Source of the DNA: Porphyridium purpureum
Taxonomy: Eukaryota > Rhodophyta > Bangiophyceae > Porphyridiales > Porphyridiaceae
DNA length: 64,000 nt
Assembly (NCBI GenBank): GCA_008690995.1
Contig: VRMN01000016.1
Coordinates: 114,501 to 178,500, forward strand
Direction of reading: 5' to 3'
The notes beneath the pieces were generated by a model. The model was not told the origin of the DNA. It did no database searches and was given only the letters and a program-made list of their open reading frames with translations. The position numbers and the translations under genes are program-made. Shown one piece after another: positions 63,542-64,000 of this stretch. The stretch's first letter is position 1. Every line of letters begins with the position of its first letter.

Positions 63542-64000
63542 ATGATTGTGGAATTGACGGTGGTGGCCATGGTGGTCGCATCCGGGTATGTGGAGCCGAT
63601 CTGGGCGCATTTAGTGGAGCGGTACGACGAGTATACAATGGTGGTGGGCGGCATGTTTGTGTCGCTGGTCGTCGGCTACTTTGTGGGCGCCTTGCCGTAC
63701 GCAGTGCTCGACGCTCTGCGGTTGCGCGCGCTCGAAAAGTACAAGACACAGCAGAATAAGTACCCAACCGCGCGCGAGCAGCTGCGAACCGCGCTCGCGC
63801 TCATGGCCTTGTTTGTCTTCGTCATGCTGCCCATGATCGCAATGGGCGCGCCGTTTTTCAAGATGATGGGAATGCGCCGCGAGATGCCGCTTCCGCGCTG
63901 GTACGTCGTCGTGGTGCAGGTCCTGTTCTTCTTTGTCGTGGAGGATTACATGAACTATTGGTTCCACCGCTGGCTGCACACCCCATGGGCGTACAAAAAC
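63542..64000 (+). CDS. Sterol C4-methyl oxidase / fatty acid hydroxylase family, 5' part
   Basis: 153 residues visible; the gene runs off the right edge. Two or three hydrophobic segments (VVGGMFVSLVVGYFVGALPY, TALALMALFVFVMLPMIAMG, VVVVQVLFFFVVEDYMNYWF) surround a charged loop, and the first His box is EDYMNYWFHRWLHTPW, with the E-D-x-x-x-Y-x-x-H-R-x-x-H pattern of C4-methylsterol oxidase (ERG25/SMO). These di-iron, ER-membrane enzymes remove the C4 methyl groups during sterol synthesis; fatty acid hydroxylases share the fold. The downstream HxxHH boxes are outside the window. Confidence 0.88.
   Translation, partial: MIVELTVVAMVVASGYVEPIWAHLVERYDEYTMVVGGMFVSLVVGYFVGALPYAVLDALRLRALEKYKTQQNKYPTAREQLRTALALMALFVFVMLPMIAMGAPFFKMMGMRREMPLPRWYVVVVQVLFFFVVEDYMNYWFHRWLHTPWAYKN

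Overview
This 64 kb window reads as compact nuclear DNA from a photosynthetic eukaryote, most likely a unicellular red alga of the Porphyridium kind. That is inference, from long, almost intronless reading frames on both strands, short intergenic gaps, a GC-rich coding bias, and a mix of purely eukaryotic genes (APC2, Mediator subunit 7, AMPK-gamma-like CBS protein, IRE-type AGC kinase, PI-kinase, LITAF-like protein, nuclear complex I subunit) with plastid or plant-type ones (fibrillin/PAP, (S)-ureidoglycine aminohydrolase, a putative plastid protein with a Phe-containing transit peptide). I see no operons, mobile elements, rRNA, convincing tRNA or CRISPR.

Layout. 1-7 kb: a partial organelle-targeted unknown (-), a secreted SIMPL protein (+), an M20 metallopeptidase (-), a small coiled-coil protein (+), a THUMP-type RNA methyltransferase (-) and ureidoglycine aminohydrolase (-). 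7-16 kb: a Ski2/Mtr4-like protein whose helicase motifs are all degenerate, an RNase III with two dsRNA-binding domains, two weak small genes and a single-domain trehalose-phosphate phosphatase. 16-25 kb: a small putative plastid protein, APC2, an SNF4-like CBS protein, the double GTPase Der/EngA, a plant-cysteine-oxidase/ADO-type thiol dioxygenase and a DoxX/TMEM35-like membrane protein. 25-38 kb: fibrillin, a PI3/4-kinase family protein, CGR1, a 1368-residue IRE-type kinase, a 2.2 kb gene-free stretch and a poly-Q protein with a psq-type helix-turn-helix. 38-50 kb: a complex I 75 kDa subunit reduced to its iron-sulfur half, a membrane-anchored Rossmann-like protein, a disordered unknown, a cAMP-receptor-like GPCR, an RlmI-type rRNA methyltransferase, a rhodanese, a GARP/MYB-like protein and MED7. 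50-64 kb: a nucleotidyltransferase with a long N-terminal extension, unknowns, a LITAF-like protein, a proline-rich membrane protein, a divergent multispan (nonaspanin-like?) protein, an R3H/G-patch protein, two unknowns and the start of a sterol C4-methyl-oxidase-like enzyme.

Many neighbours are divergent pairs sharing 100-700 bp. Several of these gaps hold clusters of a short motif, GTACAG(T/C), in either orientation, which I propose as a recurrent promoter element. The genes otherwise serve unrelated housekeeping functions; the only functional adjacency is the dead-helicase/RNase III pair. The main points for a second look are that inactive Ski2-like protein, the GTAC promoter motif, the half-length complex I subunit, the non-HRD IRE kinase, and a membrane-protein reading frame crossing a CCCTTTT slippery-type heptamer next to MED7.
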